Source of the DNA: Paracoccus alkanivorans
GTDB lineage: Bacteria; Pseudomonadota; Alphaproteobacteria; Rhodobacterales; Rhodobacteraceae
Direction of reading: 5' to 3'
DNA length: 64,000 bases
NCBI RefSeq assembly: GCF_003697785.1
Contig: NZ_QOKZ01000003.1
Coordinates: forward strand, 124,001 to 188,000
Positions within the stretch are counted from its first letter, which is position 1. Each line of letters starts with the position of its first letter. A program made the position numbers and the translations under genes. This document shows positions 36,244 to 44,997 of the stretch, piece by piece. The notes beneath the pieces are model-generated. The model did no database searches. It was not told where the DNA came from and saw nothing but the letters and a program-made list of their open reading frames with translations.

Positions 36244-37316
36244 TGGCTCACCTCCACCAGAGATACAGCACCTATATGTGAGGGGGGGAATGTATTATGA
36301 TTATGGGCAGATTTGGGCATTTCATCTGCGAGACGATAATGGCCTGCGCTGACGCCGCGCCGGGGCGGTATCACCTCAACGATATAACCACGATCCATCA
36401 ATACATCTCGGGCATGCTCGATCTGGCGGCGGGGCCAAGGCGGGGTTCCAGCCTCACTCATAGCCCTTGGGGCAATGGCGAAGAATGGACGGGTTCGGTG
36501 CCAACGCTGGAACATTTGCAGCAGAACCAAGGCTCTCGGTGCGTCCAACAGATCATCCATAATCTTGTCTCCTTTCGTGAGTTGCGGTTTCTTCAAGCCG
36601 AGGTAATTGCGGCCCGTGGTCTCATATCCCCACGCGGATCGGGCGCAGGCTTCGGCCTCTTGCGGTGGTAGCGGTTCGGGGAATGCTGATGTCCAGGTCA
36701 GCGCTACGTCGATCAGAGCCTCCACATCGTCACAGTGACGCGCTTGGCTCATACAGTAGCGCCAGAGGCTATCGTTCCGCTCACCGCGCTGGACGGCCTC
36801 CGGGGCGCGGGTAAAGCCCTCTGACAGCGCGCCGTCCTTGATGGTCGGAAGAATGCAGACGTCCTCGATCCCGCCTGTTCGGAAGGCGTAAGAGGCGCCC
36901 AGGTCTTCACGGAAGGACGGCGGGGCGATGGTGAAGCCACCGCCCAGCACATCGATCGGCAGGCCATTGAAAGGGCGAACATGCCGCCCCTCGCCATTAT
37001 GTCGATACCAGAGCTTTGCCTTGCCGGATGCCGTGCGGATCACGACCGGGGTCTGCCCGAAGCGTTCCAGTGCCGCAGTCACCCAGGCATCACCTACCGC
37101 ATCCACGTCAATCTCGGTGATGCCCGAGGGCTTGCCCATGACGATGCCCAGCCCGTCATTCGCAGCAAGGCGTGCAGAACTTGCCCAGCCACGTGATTGC
37201 CTCGGTGTCGCGTTCTGCCAGTTCTTGACCGCGGGTTTCTTGTTGCGGACATCCACCGGGAAAACCGGCAGCCCCGCGGCCGCATAAATGGGGGCATGTT
37301 GTGCATAGATGCCCAT
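36240..37316 (-). CDS. Bifunctional primase-polymerase (prim-pol, AEP superfamily)
   Basis: A 358-residue replication protein. The N-terminal prim-pol domain has the metal-binding pair in GITEIDVDAVGD (Asp70, Asp72), the nucleotide-binding KLWYRH (His106) and IDVLGGGFTIAPPS with the third acidic residue. The C-terminal part (about 190-358) is not a fused helicase; it looks like a primase-C-terminal plus winged-helix region (RRQIEHARDVLMDRGYIVEVIPP). Initiation of the element's own replication is the likely role, with the host helicase. ATG 37316 overlaps the upstream stop (TGATG). Confidence 0.87.
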   Translation of the reverse strand: MGIYAQHAPIYAAAGLPVFPVDVRNKKPAVKNWQNATPRQSRGWASSARLAANDGLGIVMGKPSGITEIDVDAVGDAWVTAALERFGQTPVVIRTASGKAKLWYRHNGEGRHVRPFNGLPIDVLGGGFTIAPPSFREDLGASYAFRTGGIEDVCILPTIKDGALSEGFTRAPEAVQRGERNDSLWRYCMSQARHCDDVEALIDVALTWTSAFPEPLPPQEAEACARSAWGYETTGRNYLGLKKPQLTKGDKIMDDLLDAPRALVLLQMFQRWHRTRPFFAIAPRAMSEAGTPPWPRRQIEHARDVLMDRGYIVEVIPPRRGVSAGHYRLADEMPKSAHNHNTFPPSHIGAVSLVEVSQ

Positions 37317-37516
37317 CACAGCGCCCCCTCGATGAGGCCGCACATGCCGGCGTCAGAGAGTTCCTGACGAAGCTGATTGGCGTGGCCTGGAGACAGGCAG
37401 ATGATGACCTGCTCAAGCTCTCCGGGGCGGTGCACGGTGATGGTGGTTTCGCCGAAGCGGGTCTCGATACGAAAGTAGCCTTGAGGCTTCAAGCTCAGGC
37501 TGTCGGCCAGCGACAA
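37316..37516 (-). CDS. Small hypothetical protein at the right end of the element, start uncertain
   Basis: The frame ends one base into the primase start (TGATG), a coupling that argues for a real gene, but no ATG or GTG occurs inside the element. The first good option is a TTG at 37516 directly behind AAGG, giving 66 residues with FRIETRFGETTITVHRPGELEQVIICLSP. The frame stays open upstream across attR, which is chance or a recombined relic. Function unknown. Confidence 0.4.
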   Translation of the reverse strand: MSLADSLSLKPQGYFRIETRFGETTITVHRPGELEQVIICLSPGHANQLRQELSDAGMCGLIEGAL

Positions 37517-37645
37517 CCTTGCTATAGCGCCGCCCCAGATGTATAATCCGTCCGACTTCCGACGAATGTCTTCTAACTCGGTAGCGCCCCCCAGCGCTGC
37601 CGGGTTTTCTTTTTTCCCGGGAGGATTATTGGCGAATTTGCCGGC

Positions 37646-37686
37646 GCTACACTTTCGCTGTTTGTTTATGGTTTGTTCGTGTAGCG
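37646..37686. repeat. GCTACAC repeats, candidate integrase arm sites (right)
   Basis: GCTACAC at 37646-37652 (extended match GCTACACTTTC to 20136-20146) and its complement GTGTAGC at 37680-37686, lying 50-90 bp inside attR. They mirror the left-end pair. Confidence 0.45.
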
Positions 37687-37735
37687 AATTTTCTTTATCC
37701 GACTGTTTTTCCTGACTTTCGGGTAAATTCAAAAC

Positions 37736-37780
37736 CCGCCGGAGCAATCCATGCCGGTTCGAGTCCGGCCTCGGGTACCA
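37736..37780 (+). repeat. Right attachment site core (attR)
   Basis: A 45-bp exact copy of the tRNA-Leu 3' part at 20017-20061. The rest of the tRNA is missing here, so this is not a functional tRNA gene. Between attR and the DUF2147 gene (37781-38113) I see no gene, only the terminator below. Confidence 0.93.
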
Positions 37781-38042
37781 CCGCAAATCTTCATCTTCTC
37801 GTCCGACAATCCGGACAGCCATGCGATCCCACCCCTGAATTCCGCATGCCTGACGTCGTTCTCACGTGCCGACGGCAACCTCCCGGTCCTCTCGAAAACC
37901 CGGTATCCTCATGTCGCAGCGGACTTCACACGCCTGTCACATGCCGAGGATATAGAGCAGGTATTCTTTCACTTGTGCTTCTTTTCAGGCAGTTCTAATC
38001 CCGGTGCGCCTTCGGTCATGCAGGGAACATAGGTTTTCAGTC

Positions 38043-38067
38043 AGCCCGCCCATTGTGGCGGGCTTTT
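38043..38067 (+). terminator. Rho-independent terminator without an upstream plus-strand gene
   Basis: GCCCGCC with GGCGGGC around CATTGT, then five T residues. All nearby genes to the left are on the minus strand; before the element integrated, this sat about 260 bp downstream of tRNA-Leu and may terminate that transcript or a small RNA. Confidence 0.7.
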
Positions 38068-38113
38068 TCATGGCAACAACCAGCCGCCATCGCAGGCATG
38101 GCCCCGGCGGATT

Positions 38114-38497
38114 TCACTGGATGCGAGCCCAGGTCTGGCTCTTGCACAGCAGGCCACCCGCGACACAGCCTGAAAGGCTCATCCGGTCGCCCGAGACATT
38201 CGCCTTGCCCATATAGGTCTTGTTATTGGCAGGGCGCCACACCTTGCCTTCGTAATTGCCGCCCCCCACCGGAGCCATATCGATCACGATCTGACGACCG
38301 AGATTGGGCGATTGATATTCGGTCTTGTCCTTGAATGTGCGGCTGATCACACCGCAGAAGGCACTGCCGCAAGGCGCAATCGTCACATGGGCAAAGGCGC
38401 CCTCGTCCGGCTGTGTCTGCCAGACTCCTTCGATCGGGTCCGCCACGGCTGCGGTCGCGCCTAGCAGAAATGCGGCAGCGGCAAACAGTTTTCTCAT
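38114..38497 (-). CDS. DUF2147 secreted protein
   Basis: A 127-residue protein with a signal peptide ([19 protein letters not shown]) and the DUF2147 core [32 protein letters not shown], ending KSQTWAR. Members are small periplasmic or extracellular beta proteins of unknown function, often with a disulfide. ATG 38497 is chosen over an upstream Met because it starts the signal peptide directly. Confidence 0.87.
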   Translation of the reverse strand: MRKLFAAAAFLLGATAAVADPIEGVWQTQPDEGAFAHVTIAPCGSAFCGVISRTFKDKTEYQSPNLGRQIVIDMAPVGGGNYEGKVWRPANNKTYMGKANVSGDRMSLSGCVAGGLLCKSQTWARIQ

Positions 38498-38635
38498 TAT
38501 CGTTCCTCCCCGGATAAGTTTTGCCAATTTGTGCCCCAAAATATCGGCAAGGCAAGGATGACGTCAGGTGAAACCCTTTCCCTTTCGTTAACGAGATGGC
38601 AAAGGAGACGCGAAGCGACGACTGAGAGACACAGA

Positions 38636-39352
38636 ATGATCCTGTATCCCGCCATCGATCTGAAAGACGGCAACTGCGTGCGCCTGTTGCGCGGCGACAT
38701 GGACGCAGCGACTGTATTCGGTTCGGACCCGGCCGCACAGGCACGCGCCTTTCGGGATGCCGGTGCCGAATGGCTGCATCTGGTCGATCTGAACGGTGCA
38801 TTCGAAGGCAAGCCGGTGAACGCGGCAGCGGTGGAGGCGATTCTCGCCGCGATCGATATTCCTGCGCAGCTTGGCGGCGGCATCCGCGACATGGCCACTA
38901 TCGAAATCTGGCTGGAACGCGGGCTGACGCGGGTGATACTCGGCACGGTCGCCGTCGAGAACCCCGAACTGGTGCGCGAAGCAGCGGACGCCTTTCCCGG
39001 CCGGATCGCCGTCGGCATCGATGCTCGCGCCGGCCGCGTGGCGACACGGGGATGGGCGACCGAAACCAACCTCAAGGCAGCCGATCTGGCCCGCCGGTTT
39101 GAGGATGCGGGCGTGGCCGCGATCATCTATACCGATATCGATCGCGACGGAGCGATGCAGGGGCCGAATATCCCGGCGACCGAGGCGTTGGCACGGGCCG
39201 TCAGCATCCCGGTCATCGCCTCGGGCGGAGTATCGAAACTGGCCGACCTGACCGCGCTGGCCGCCACCCGCGTCATCGCCGGTGCGATTTCCGGACGCGC
39301 GCTCTATGATGGGGCACTGGACCTTGGCGAGGCGCTGGCGGCGCTGCGCTGA
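38636..39352 (+). CDS. hisA: Phosphoribosylformimino-5-aminoimidazole carboxamide ribotide isomerase
   Basis: A 239-residue half-barrel-duplicated TIM barrel. [12 protein letters not shown] carries the first catalytic aspartate (Asp8), [15 protein letters not shown] the second, and [13 protein letters not shown] the phosphate site. It performs the Amadori isomerisation of ProFAR to PRFAR in histidine synthesis. ATG 38636 matches the family start MILYPAIDL. It is followed by hisF and hisE. Confidence 0.96.
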   Translation: MILYPAIDLKDGNCVRLLRGDMDAATVFGSDPAAQARAFRDAGAEWLHLVDLNGAFEGKPVNAAAVEAILAAIDIPAQLGGGIRDMATIEIWLERGLTRVILGTVAVENPELVREAADAFPGRIAVGIDARAGRVATRGWATETNLKAADLARRFEDAGVAAIIYTDIDRDGAMQGPNIPATEALARAVSIPVIASGGVSKLADLTALAATRVIAGAISGRALYDGALDLGEALAALR

Positions 39353-39369
39353 TCTTTCGAGGATGCAAG

Positions 39370-40131
39370 ATGCTCAAGACCCGGATCATCCCCTGCCTCG
39401 ACGTCGCCGATGGCCGCGTGGTCAAGGGCGTGAATTTCGTCGATCTGGTCGATGCCGGCGATCCGGTCGAGGCGGCGCGCGCCTATGATTCAGCCGGAGC
39501 CGATGAGATCTGCTTTCTCGATATTCACGCCACGCATGAAAATCGCGGCACGATGTTCGATCTGGTCACCCGCACCGCCGAGCAGTGCTTCGTGCCTCTG
39601 ACGGTCGGCGGCGGCGTGCGCAGCCATCGCGATGTGCGCGACCTGCTACTGGCCGGCGCCGACAAGGTCAGCTTCAATTCCGCCGCAGTCGCCGATCCCG
39701 ACGTGGTAGCCGAGGCTGCCGACCGTTTCGGCAGCCAATGCATCGTGACCGCCATCGACGCCAAGACCGTGGCCCCCGGCAAATGGGAGATCTTCACCCA
39801 TGGCGGACGCAAGCCGACGGGGATCGACGCAGTCGAATTCGCCCGCCTGGTCGAAGCCAAGGGCGCGGGAGAAATCCTGTTGACCAGCATGGACCGCGAC
39901 GGCACGCGTTCGGGCTTCAACCTGCCTCTGACCCGTGCCATCGCCGACGCGGTGAATATACCGGTCATCGCCTCGGGCGGCGTCGGCACGCTGGATCATC
40001 TGGTCGAAGGCGTTACGCAGGGCCATGCAAGCGCCGTCCTTGCCGCCTCGATTTTCCATTTCGGCACCTATACGATTGCAGAGGCCAAGGCCCATATGGC
40101 CGCCGCCGGTATCCCGATGAGGCTGACATGA
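39370..40131 (+). CDS. hisF: Imidazole glycerol phosphate synthase cyclase subunit
   Basis: A 253-residue TIM barrel starting [23 protein letters not shown] (catalytic Asp11), with VTAIDAK and [14 protein letters not shown]. With HisH it converts PRFAR and glutamine-derived ammonia to imidazole glycerol phosphate and AICAR. hisH is not visible next to it. The stop overlaps hisE by 4 bp. Confidence 0.97.
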   Translation: MLKTRIIPCLDVADGRVVKGVNFVDLVDAGDPVEAARAYDSAGADEICFLDIHATHENRGTMFDLVTRTAEQCFVPLTVGGGVRSHRDVRDLLLAGADKVSFNSAAVADPDVVAEAADRFGSQCIVTAIDAKTVAPGKWEIFTHGGRKPTGIDAVEFARLVEAKGAGEILLTSMDRDGTRSGFNLPLTRAIADAVNIPVIASGGVGTLDHLVEGVTQGHASAVLAASIFHFGTYTIAEAKAHMAAAGIPMRLT

Positions 40132-40460
40132 CGCCATCAGACCGCGCTCGACCGCTCGACCGCCTGTCCGCCACGATTGAATCCCGCAAATCCGCCGACC
40201 CGGAAAGCAGTTGGACCGCCAGGCTTCTGGCCAAGGGCCCCGAGAAATGCGCCGAGAAATTCGGTGAGGAGGCAATAGAAGCGATCATCGAAGCCACACG
40301 AGGCGACCGCGAGCGGCTGACATCAGAGGCCGCGGATGTGGTGTATCACCTGCTGGTCATGCTGGCCGCACGGGATCTGACGCTGGCGGATATAGAGACA
40401 GAGCTCGAACGACGTGAGGGGATGTCGGGCCTGGCAGAAAAGGCTGAGCGCAAGGAATAA
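40128..40460 (+). CDS. hisE: Phosphoribosyl-ATP pyrophosphatase
   Basis: A 110-residue MazG-like protein with [24 protein letters not shown] and [14 protein letters not shown], the paired acidic helices that bind magnesium. It hydrolyses phosphoribosyl-ATP to phosphoribosyl-AMP, the second step of the pathway. It is separate from HisI here. Start ATG 40128 is inside an ATGA overlap with hisF. Confidence 0.94.
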   Translation: MTPSDRARPLDRLSATIESRKSADPESSWTARLLAKGPEKCAEKFGEEAIEAIIEATRGDRERLTSEAADVVYHLLVMLAARDLTLADIETELERREGMSGLAEKAERKE

Positions 40461-40605
40461 GCAGGTCCATAATGCACACTTGCGCAAGGCTGAAATACGC
40501 TCGAATGACGCGAAACCCTTCCCCTCGGGCAGGCATGGAGGCTATAAGCGGCGCGATCACCGCCTTCCGCTGGAAGCGCGGCATGAAATCATGGCAGAGG
40601 ACGGC

Positions 40606-41118
40606 ATGAGCAACGATTCGAAAGACGGCAAGCATCACGATGGCGACGTGGCCTTTATCCAGTCGCTGGCCGAGCTGCTGAATGCAAGCGATCTGGCCGA
40701 ATTGTCGGTCAAGCGTGATTATGGCGAACACGACCGGCTGACCGTCAGCCTGTCCAAATATGGCAAGCAAGTTGCAATGCAGGCAATGCCTGCCCCGGCA
40801 CCGGCTGCACCTGCGCTCTCTGCGGCTCCGGCTGCCACGGCGCCGGCCACAGCGACCCCGGCAAGCGACGACCCGGCTGATCTTCCCGGCGCGGTCACCT
40901 CACCCATGGTCGGCACCGCCTATCTTGCGGCCGAACCCGGCGCGGCACCATTCGTCCAGATAGGCCAGCAGGTCGAAGAAGGCGACACGCTGCTGATCGT
41001 CGAGGCAATGAAAACCATGAACCACATCCCCGCCCCGCGCGCCGGCACCGTCAAGCGGATACTGGTCGATGATGGCAGCCCGGTCGAGTTCGGCGCCCCC
41101 CTGATGGTCGTCGAGTGA
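40606..41118 (+). CDS. accB: Biotin carboxyl carrier protein of acetyl-CoA carboxylase
   Basis: A 170-residue carrier. It has an N-terminal helix-forming part ([21 protein letters not shown]), an Ala/Pro/Thr-rich flexible linker (about 58-92) and the C-terminal biotinyl domain with VEAMKTMNH, biotin on Lys136. ATG 40606 follows AGAGGA at proper spacing; ATG 40591 is in frame but poorly preceded. It is the first gene of accB-accC-aat. Confidence 0.95.
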   Translation: MSNDSKDGKHHDGDVAFIQSLAELLNASDLAELSVKRDYGEHDRLTVSLSKYGKQVAMQAMPAPAPAAPALSAAPAATAPATATPASDDPADLPGAVTSPMVGTAYLAAEPGAAPFVQIGQQVEEGDTLLIVEAMKTMNHIPAPRAGTVKRILVDDGSPVEFGAPLMVVE

Positions 41119-41125
41119 GGCGCCG

Positions 41126-42472
41126 ATGTTCGACAAGATCCTGATTGCCAATCGCGGTGAGATCGCCCTTCGCGTGATCCGCGCCTGCCGCGAGATGGGC
41201 ATCGCCTCTGTCGCGATCCACTCCACGGCGGACGAGGACGCGATGCATGTGCGCATGGCCGACGAATCGGTCTGCATCGGCCCGGCACCGTCGTCGGCCA
41301 GTTACCTCTCGATGCCCGCGATCATCTCTGCCTGCGAGATCACCGGTGCGCAGGCAATTCATCCGGGATACGGATTTCTGTCGGAAAACGCCGGTTTCGT
41401 GCAGATGCTGGAGGATCATGGAATCACCTTCATCGGTCCGCGCGCCGAGCATATCCGCATCATGGGCGACAAGATCACCGCCAAGGACACGATGAAGGCG
41501 CTTGGCGTTCCATGCGTGCCGGGCAGCGATGGCGGCGTCGATGACGTGGCCGACGCCCAAAAGGTCGCCGCCGAGATCGGCTATCCAGTCATCATCAAGG
41601 CAACCGCCGGCGGCGGTGGGCGCGGGATGAAGGTGGCGCAGGATGAAAAGGGGCTGGAAGTCGCCTTCCGCACCGCGCGGGCCGAGGCCAAGGCCGCTTT
41701 CGGCAATCCTGATGTCTATATCGAAAAATACTTGCAGAGACCGCGCCATATCGAGATCCAGGTTTTCGGCGACGGCAAGGGCCGCGCCGTACATCTGGGC
41801 GAGCGCGACTGCTCGCTGCAGCGCCGCCACCAGAAGGTGCTGGAGGAGGCCCCGGGCCCCGTCATAACCGATGCACAACGCGCCCATATCGGTCAGGTCT
41901 GTGCCGAAGCCGTCGCCAAGATCAGCTATGCGGGCGCGGGCACGATCGAGTTTCTGTTCGAGGATGGTGAGTTCTATTTCATCGAGATGAACACCCGCCT
42001 GCAGGTCGAACATCCTGTGACCGAAGCGATCTTCGGCGTCGATCTGGTCCGCCAGCAGATCCTCGTGGCAGCAGGCGAGGAAATGGAGTTCCAGCAAGAC
42101 GATCTGTCGATTCGCGGCCATGCCATCGAGGTTCGGATCAATGCCGAGAAGGTGCCCGGCTTCACCCCCTGCCCCGGCAGGATCAGCCAATATCACGCTC
42201 CGGGCGGGCTTGGCATCAGGATCGATTCGGCGCTTTACGACGGCTATTCCATTCCTCCCTATTACGACAGCCTGATCGGCAAGTTGATCGTGCATGGCCG
42301 GGACCGGCGTGAAGCCCTGGCGCGTCTGGATCGCGCGTTGGGAGAATTGATCGTGGATGGCGTCGACACCACCGTGCCGCTGTTCCGCGACCTGCTGCAA
42401 GAGCCCGACATCCAGTCCGGCAATTACTCGATCCATTGGCTCGAGCGCTGGCTGGACAGGAAATACGGCTGA
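41126..42472 (+). CDS. accC: Biotin carboxylase subunit of acetyl-CoA carboxylase
   Basis: A 448-residue ATP-grasp enzyme that carboxylates biotin on AccB with bicarbonate and ATP. Seen: [21 protein letters not shown], the glycine-rich [14 protein letters not shown] loop, [33 protein letters not shown] and the C-terminal [21 protein letters not shown]. Length is exactly that of the family. It lies 7 bp after accB. Confidence 0.97.
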   Translation: MFDKILIANRGEIALRVIRACREMGIASVAIHSTADEDAMHVRMADESVCIGPAPSSASYLSMPAIISACEITGAQAIHPGYGFLSENAGFVQMLEDHGITFIGPRAEHIRIMGDKITAKDTMKALGVPCVPGSDGGVDDVADAQKVAAEIGYPVIIKATAGGGGRGMKVAQDEKGLEVAFRTARAEAKAAFGNPDVYIEKYLQRPRHIEIQVFGDGKGRAVHLGERDCSLQRRHQKVLEEAPGPVITDAQRAHIGQVCAEAVAKISYAGAGTIEFLFEDGEFYFIEMNTRLQVEHPVTEAIFGVDLVRQQILVAAGEEMEFQQDDLSIRGHAIEVRINAEKVPGFTPCPGRISQYHAPGGLGIRIDSALYDGYSIPPYYDSLIGKLIVHGRDRREALARLDRALGELIVDGVDTTVPLFRDLLQEPDIQSGNYSIHWLERWLDRKYG

Positions 42473-42479
42473 ACCAGCC

Positions 42480-43109
42480 GTGCTGACACCTGCGCAACTG
42501 CTCTCCGGCTATGCGCAGGGTGTCTTTCCCATGGCGGAAAGCGCCCGTGACCCGCGGCTGTTCTGGTTCGATCCACCCATGCGCGGCGTGCTGCCGGTGG
42601 GTGGTGTCCATGCCTCTCGCTCACTGCTGCGTGACCTGCGTCGCAAGCACTGGTCGGCGCATCTGAACAGTGATTTCGATGGGATCGTCGCAGCCTGCGC
42701 GGACCGCAACGAGACATGGATCAATGCGCCGCTCGCCCGGCTTTATCACGAACTGCACCGGACCGGGCATGCCCATGCCATCGAGATCCGTCACGATGGC
42801 TGCTTTGCCGGTGGCATTTTCGGCATTACGCTTGGGACGGCATTCTTCGGCGAGTCGATGGTATCGGCGCGAACCAACGGTTCGAAAATGGCATTGCTTT
42901 GGACATCCAGGCACTTGGCGCGCTGCGGTTTTACCCTGTTCGACACGCAATTCCTGACACCGCATCTGGAACGGATGGGCGGGATCGAGATTCCCCGCCA
43001 CCTCTATCGCCGCCAACTCGCCATCGCGTTGCAAGACAAGGCGGATTTCACAGCCCATCCGTTACCGGATGCCGGTCAGATCTGGCAGGAGATCACCCAG
43101 ACATCGTAA
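42480..43109 (+). CDS. aat: Leucyl/phenylalanyl-tRNA--protein transferase
   Basis: A 209-residue enzyme adding Leu or Phe to N-terminal Arg/Lys of proteins, marking them for ClpAP via ClpS. Typical segments: LLSGYAQGVFPMAESARDPRLFWFDPPMRGVLP, NETWINAPL, and FGITLGTAFFGESM with RTNGSKMAL. The start is a GTG at 42480, 7 bp after accC, since no ATG fits the family N-terminus. Its last 34 bp overlap the DUF2155 gene on the other strand. Confidence 0.95.
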   Translation: MLTPAQLLSGYAQGVFPMAESARDPRLFWFDPPMRGVLPVGGVHASRSLLRDLRRKHWSAHLNSDFDGIVAACADRNETWINAPLARLYHELHRTGHAHAIEIRHDGCFAGGIFGITLGTAFFGESMVSARTNGSKMALLWTSRHLARCGFTLFDTQFLTPHLERMGGIEIPRHLYRRQLAIALQDKADFTAHPLPDAGQIWQEITQTS

Positions 43110-43492
43110 CGCGCGTCATCCAGCGCCGACAGCGCAGGAGAGGAGGCGATCATCCAGCCGCTGAACCGCGTCACATTTTCCGACAGATCGGTAATGGTAA
43201 GCTGCGCGAACGCGTCCGAACTCGGATCATCGGCCGGATAGCGGCATTCGCCCAAGCGTATTTCCAGCCTCCCTAGACGCACAGCGTCCCCGACCTGCAA
43301 GCGCAGATCGGTGGTGCGTCCGGACACCTTGTCCAAGCCGCGCAGCAAGGCGCCACCGGCCCGGACCACCCTTTCCTGGGAGGCAATGTCCTCCGCGCTT
43401 TTTTCCTGCGCGATCGCTCCTGCCCCGGAAAGGGTCGACAACAGCAGCGCCGTGCAAACCGCTACGCCTCTCCTCTGCCACCACAGATTCAT
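43076..43492 (-). CDS. DUF2155 secreted protein
   Basis: A 138-residue protein with a signal peptide (about 1-29, VCTALLLSTLSGAGAIAQ) and the DUF2155 core LRGLDKVSGRTTDLRLQVGDAVRLGRLEIRLGECRYP and FSGWMIASSPALSALDDARYDVWVISC. Conserved in Alphaproteobacteria next to aat and NDUFA12; function unknown. The gene end overlaps aat tail to tail by 34 bp, so both C-termini share DNA. Confidence 0.9.
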   Translation of the reverse strand: MNLWWQRRGVAVCTALLLSTLSGAGAIAQEKSAEDIASQERVVRAGGALLRGLDKVSGRTTDLRLQVGDAVRLGRLEIRLGECRYPADDPSSDAFAQLTITDLSENVTRFSGWMIASSPALSALDDARYDVWVISCQI

Positions 43493-43867
43493 CTATTCCG
43501 GCTGCCACGCATCGTAATCGCGCCGTTCGACCGGATCCGCACGGTAAAGCGACCCCTCCGGGTGATAGGCATTCCCAGTCCCGGTCATATTCGCCACATG
43601 CGGTTTTTCCCAGGGCTTGTGCGGCAAAGGCGCCTTGGTCGGAGGCTCGGCCCAGGTGTGATGCAGCCACCCATGCCATTCCGGGCTGACCCGGCTGGCC
43701 TCGGACTCGCCCTTGAAGATCACCCAACGGCGAGAACCATCCTTGTTCTGGTAAAAGACATTGCCCTCGGCATCCTCGCCCACCTTGGTGCCGTTGCGCC
43801 AAGTCCAGACCTGGGTATTGATCGTCTGGCTGTTCCACCAGGTCAGGGCACGAAGCAGAAACGACAT
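43493..43867 (-). CDS. NDUFA12 (B17.2-like) accessory subunit of complex I
   Basis: A 124-residue homologue of the mitochondrial complex I accessory subunit: [33 protein letters not shown] and [16 protein letters not shown] are diagnostic. In Paracoccus, complex I carries such supernumerary subunits, and this one packs against the matrix-side arm. ATG 43867 starts [15 protein letters not shown], the family N-terminus. It directly precedes DUF2155, with no bases between the genes. Confidence 0.95.
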   Translation of the reverse strand: MSFLLRALTWWNSQTINTQVWTWRNGTKVGEDAEGNVFYQNKDGSRRWVIFKGESEASRVSPEWHGWLHHTWAEPPTKAPLPHKPWEKPHVANMTGTGNAYHPEGSLYRADPVERRDYDAWQPE

Positions 43868-44048
43868 TGTCGCGGACCTCATCTTTCAGGTTCACCCGAG
43901 ATATGCCGCAACTCGCCGGCAAGGTCCAGTCTCCGCACCCATAAACCGCATTAACCTTAACGCTGCCTCTCCGGCATCACGAGCCGATCCTCTGGCGGTA
44001 AAGTGAACTCCGGGGGGCAGGCCGCCGCCCCCCTTTCCTTACCTTCCT

Positions 44049-44864
44049 TCACCGGGCGGTTTCGCGAATGACCTCGCCTTTTGGATCCAGTTCCAGCGTA
44101 ACCGGTTCTCCCTGCGGATTGGTCGCCTCCAGCAGGATTCGCGGGCCTTGCATATGGAGAAAGCCGAACTGGCTGTAACCAGTATCCGACAACTGTTTGT
44201 TCACCTCGGCCGAATCGAATTCAGGTGCAGGCATCGGCGGCCGGCCGGGGCGTTCTCCTTCATGGCGCGGCCCCATGCGATGCATGCGTTTTTCCCCGGG
44301 ACCATCTCCACGATCCGACCCCCAGTGCCGCCCCTCGCGATGCATCCGCTTGACCCGCGGCCCTTCGTCATCATCGTCGCGGCCAAAGCGCAACAGGCGG
44401 CCATCCTGGTCGAACAGGGCGAACATGTCTTCCCCCTCGGCGTCCTCTCCCTTCACACCCAGCATGTCATGACGCGTGCCGACCTCCTCGATCTTGGCAA
44501 ATTGCGCCATCACCTCGTTGTCGCGCACCGATTGGGGCAAAAGCGAATCGATCAGCGCCTGCGGCAGCGGACCGTCATCGGCCTCGATCGCGATCAGCTT
44601 GCCCGAATCATCCAGTCGTGCCTCGATTTCTGTGCCGTCGCTGGTCGTGCCTTCGACCTCGCGGAAGCCGCCGCGTTTGATCTCGTTTTTCAGGTTTTGC
44701 AGCTCCAGCGCTTCCAGTTCCGGCGGCAGATTGGCTTGCGAAGCAGAAGCGATTACACCGGTCTGACGGTTGTTCTGGGCTTCGGTCTGGGCCAGCGCAG
44801 CACCGCCGACACTCGCGATCACGGCAGCAATGGCTGCGGCGCTGACAAATTTTTCTCTGCTCAT
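44049..44864 (-). CDS. Periplasmic PepSY-like hypothetical protein
   Basis: A 271-residue protein with a signal peptide (MSREKFVSAAAIAAVIASVGGAALA), a PepSY-like unit near 55-90 (LKNEIKRGGFREVEGTTSDGTEIEARLDDSGKLIAIE), a highly charged His/Asp/Arg-rich linker (about 155-215), and a second unit at the end (TGYSQFGFLHMQGPRILLEATN). It is divergent from a PepSY/two-component operon and shares its control region, so it may be a target or a metal/cation-binding sensor partner. Confidence 0.7.
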   Translation of the reverse strand: MSREKFVSAAAIAAVIASVGGAALAQTEAQNNRQTGVIASASQANLPPELEALELQNLKNEIKRGGFREVEGTTSDGTEIEARLDDSGKLIAIEADDGPLPQALIDSLLPQSVRDNEVMAQFAKIEEVGTRHDMLGVKGEDAEGEDMFALFDQDGRLLRFGRDDDDEGPRVKRMHREGRHWGSDRGDGPGEKRMHRMGPRHEGERPGRPPMPAPEFDSAEVNKQLSDTGYSQFGFLHMQGPRILLEATNPQGEPVTLELDPKGEVIRETAR

Positions 44865-44954
44865 GCGTCATCCTTTCATTCTTCCCGGTCGGCGGCAAAT
44901 CCGCCACCGGACGAATCGCTTCTAGACGCGCGGCGCCGAATGAAACGCCAATGC

Positions 44955-44974
44955 TTCATTTGGTTTTCGTTTGG
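44955..44974 (+). promoter_or_regulatory. 11-bp-spaced direct repeat, candidate response-regulator box
   Basis: TTCATTTGG at 44955 and TTCGTTTGG at 44966 are 11 bp apart, the register used by OmpR/PhoB-family dimers, in the divergent 133-bp region before the PepSY-regulator-kinase operon. Confidence 0.5.
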
Positions 44975-44997
44975 ACAAAAACCTCCATAATGCAACC

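Larger units (their letters stand above)
20017..37780. mobile_element. Integrated phage-like element in tRNA-Leu(CAA)
   Basis: The element is bounded by identical 45-bp cores of the tRNA 3' end at 20017-20061 and 37736-37780, giving about 17.7 kb. It encodes a tyrosine integrase next to the tRNA, an excisionase candidate, early genes, a divergent control region, a plus-strand accessory island, and a minus-strand block with primase-polymerase, portal, protease-capsid fusion, HNH, tail-tube-like proteins, connectors, terminase subunits, tape measure and a tail chaperone candidate. I found no distal tail, tip, receptor-binding, holin, endolysin or CI-like repressor gene. It is therefore a degenerate prophage or a helper-dependent satellite. 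Confidence 0.93.

Noticed and set aside
37727..37780. Second tRNA-Leu at the right end
   Set aside because: Only the 3' half is present, so it is attR and not a tRNA gene.
20017..37780. Gene transfer agent (RcGTA-like) cluster
   Set aside because: It has an integrase and att sites, a fused protease-capsid and a primase, and lacks the GTA tail-tip genes; order and content differ.
41051..42436. Long minus-strand frame opposite accC
   Set aside because: Shadow of a conserved biotin carboxylase gene.
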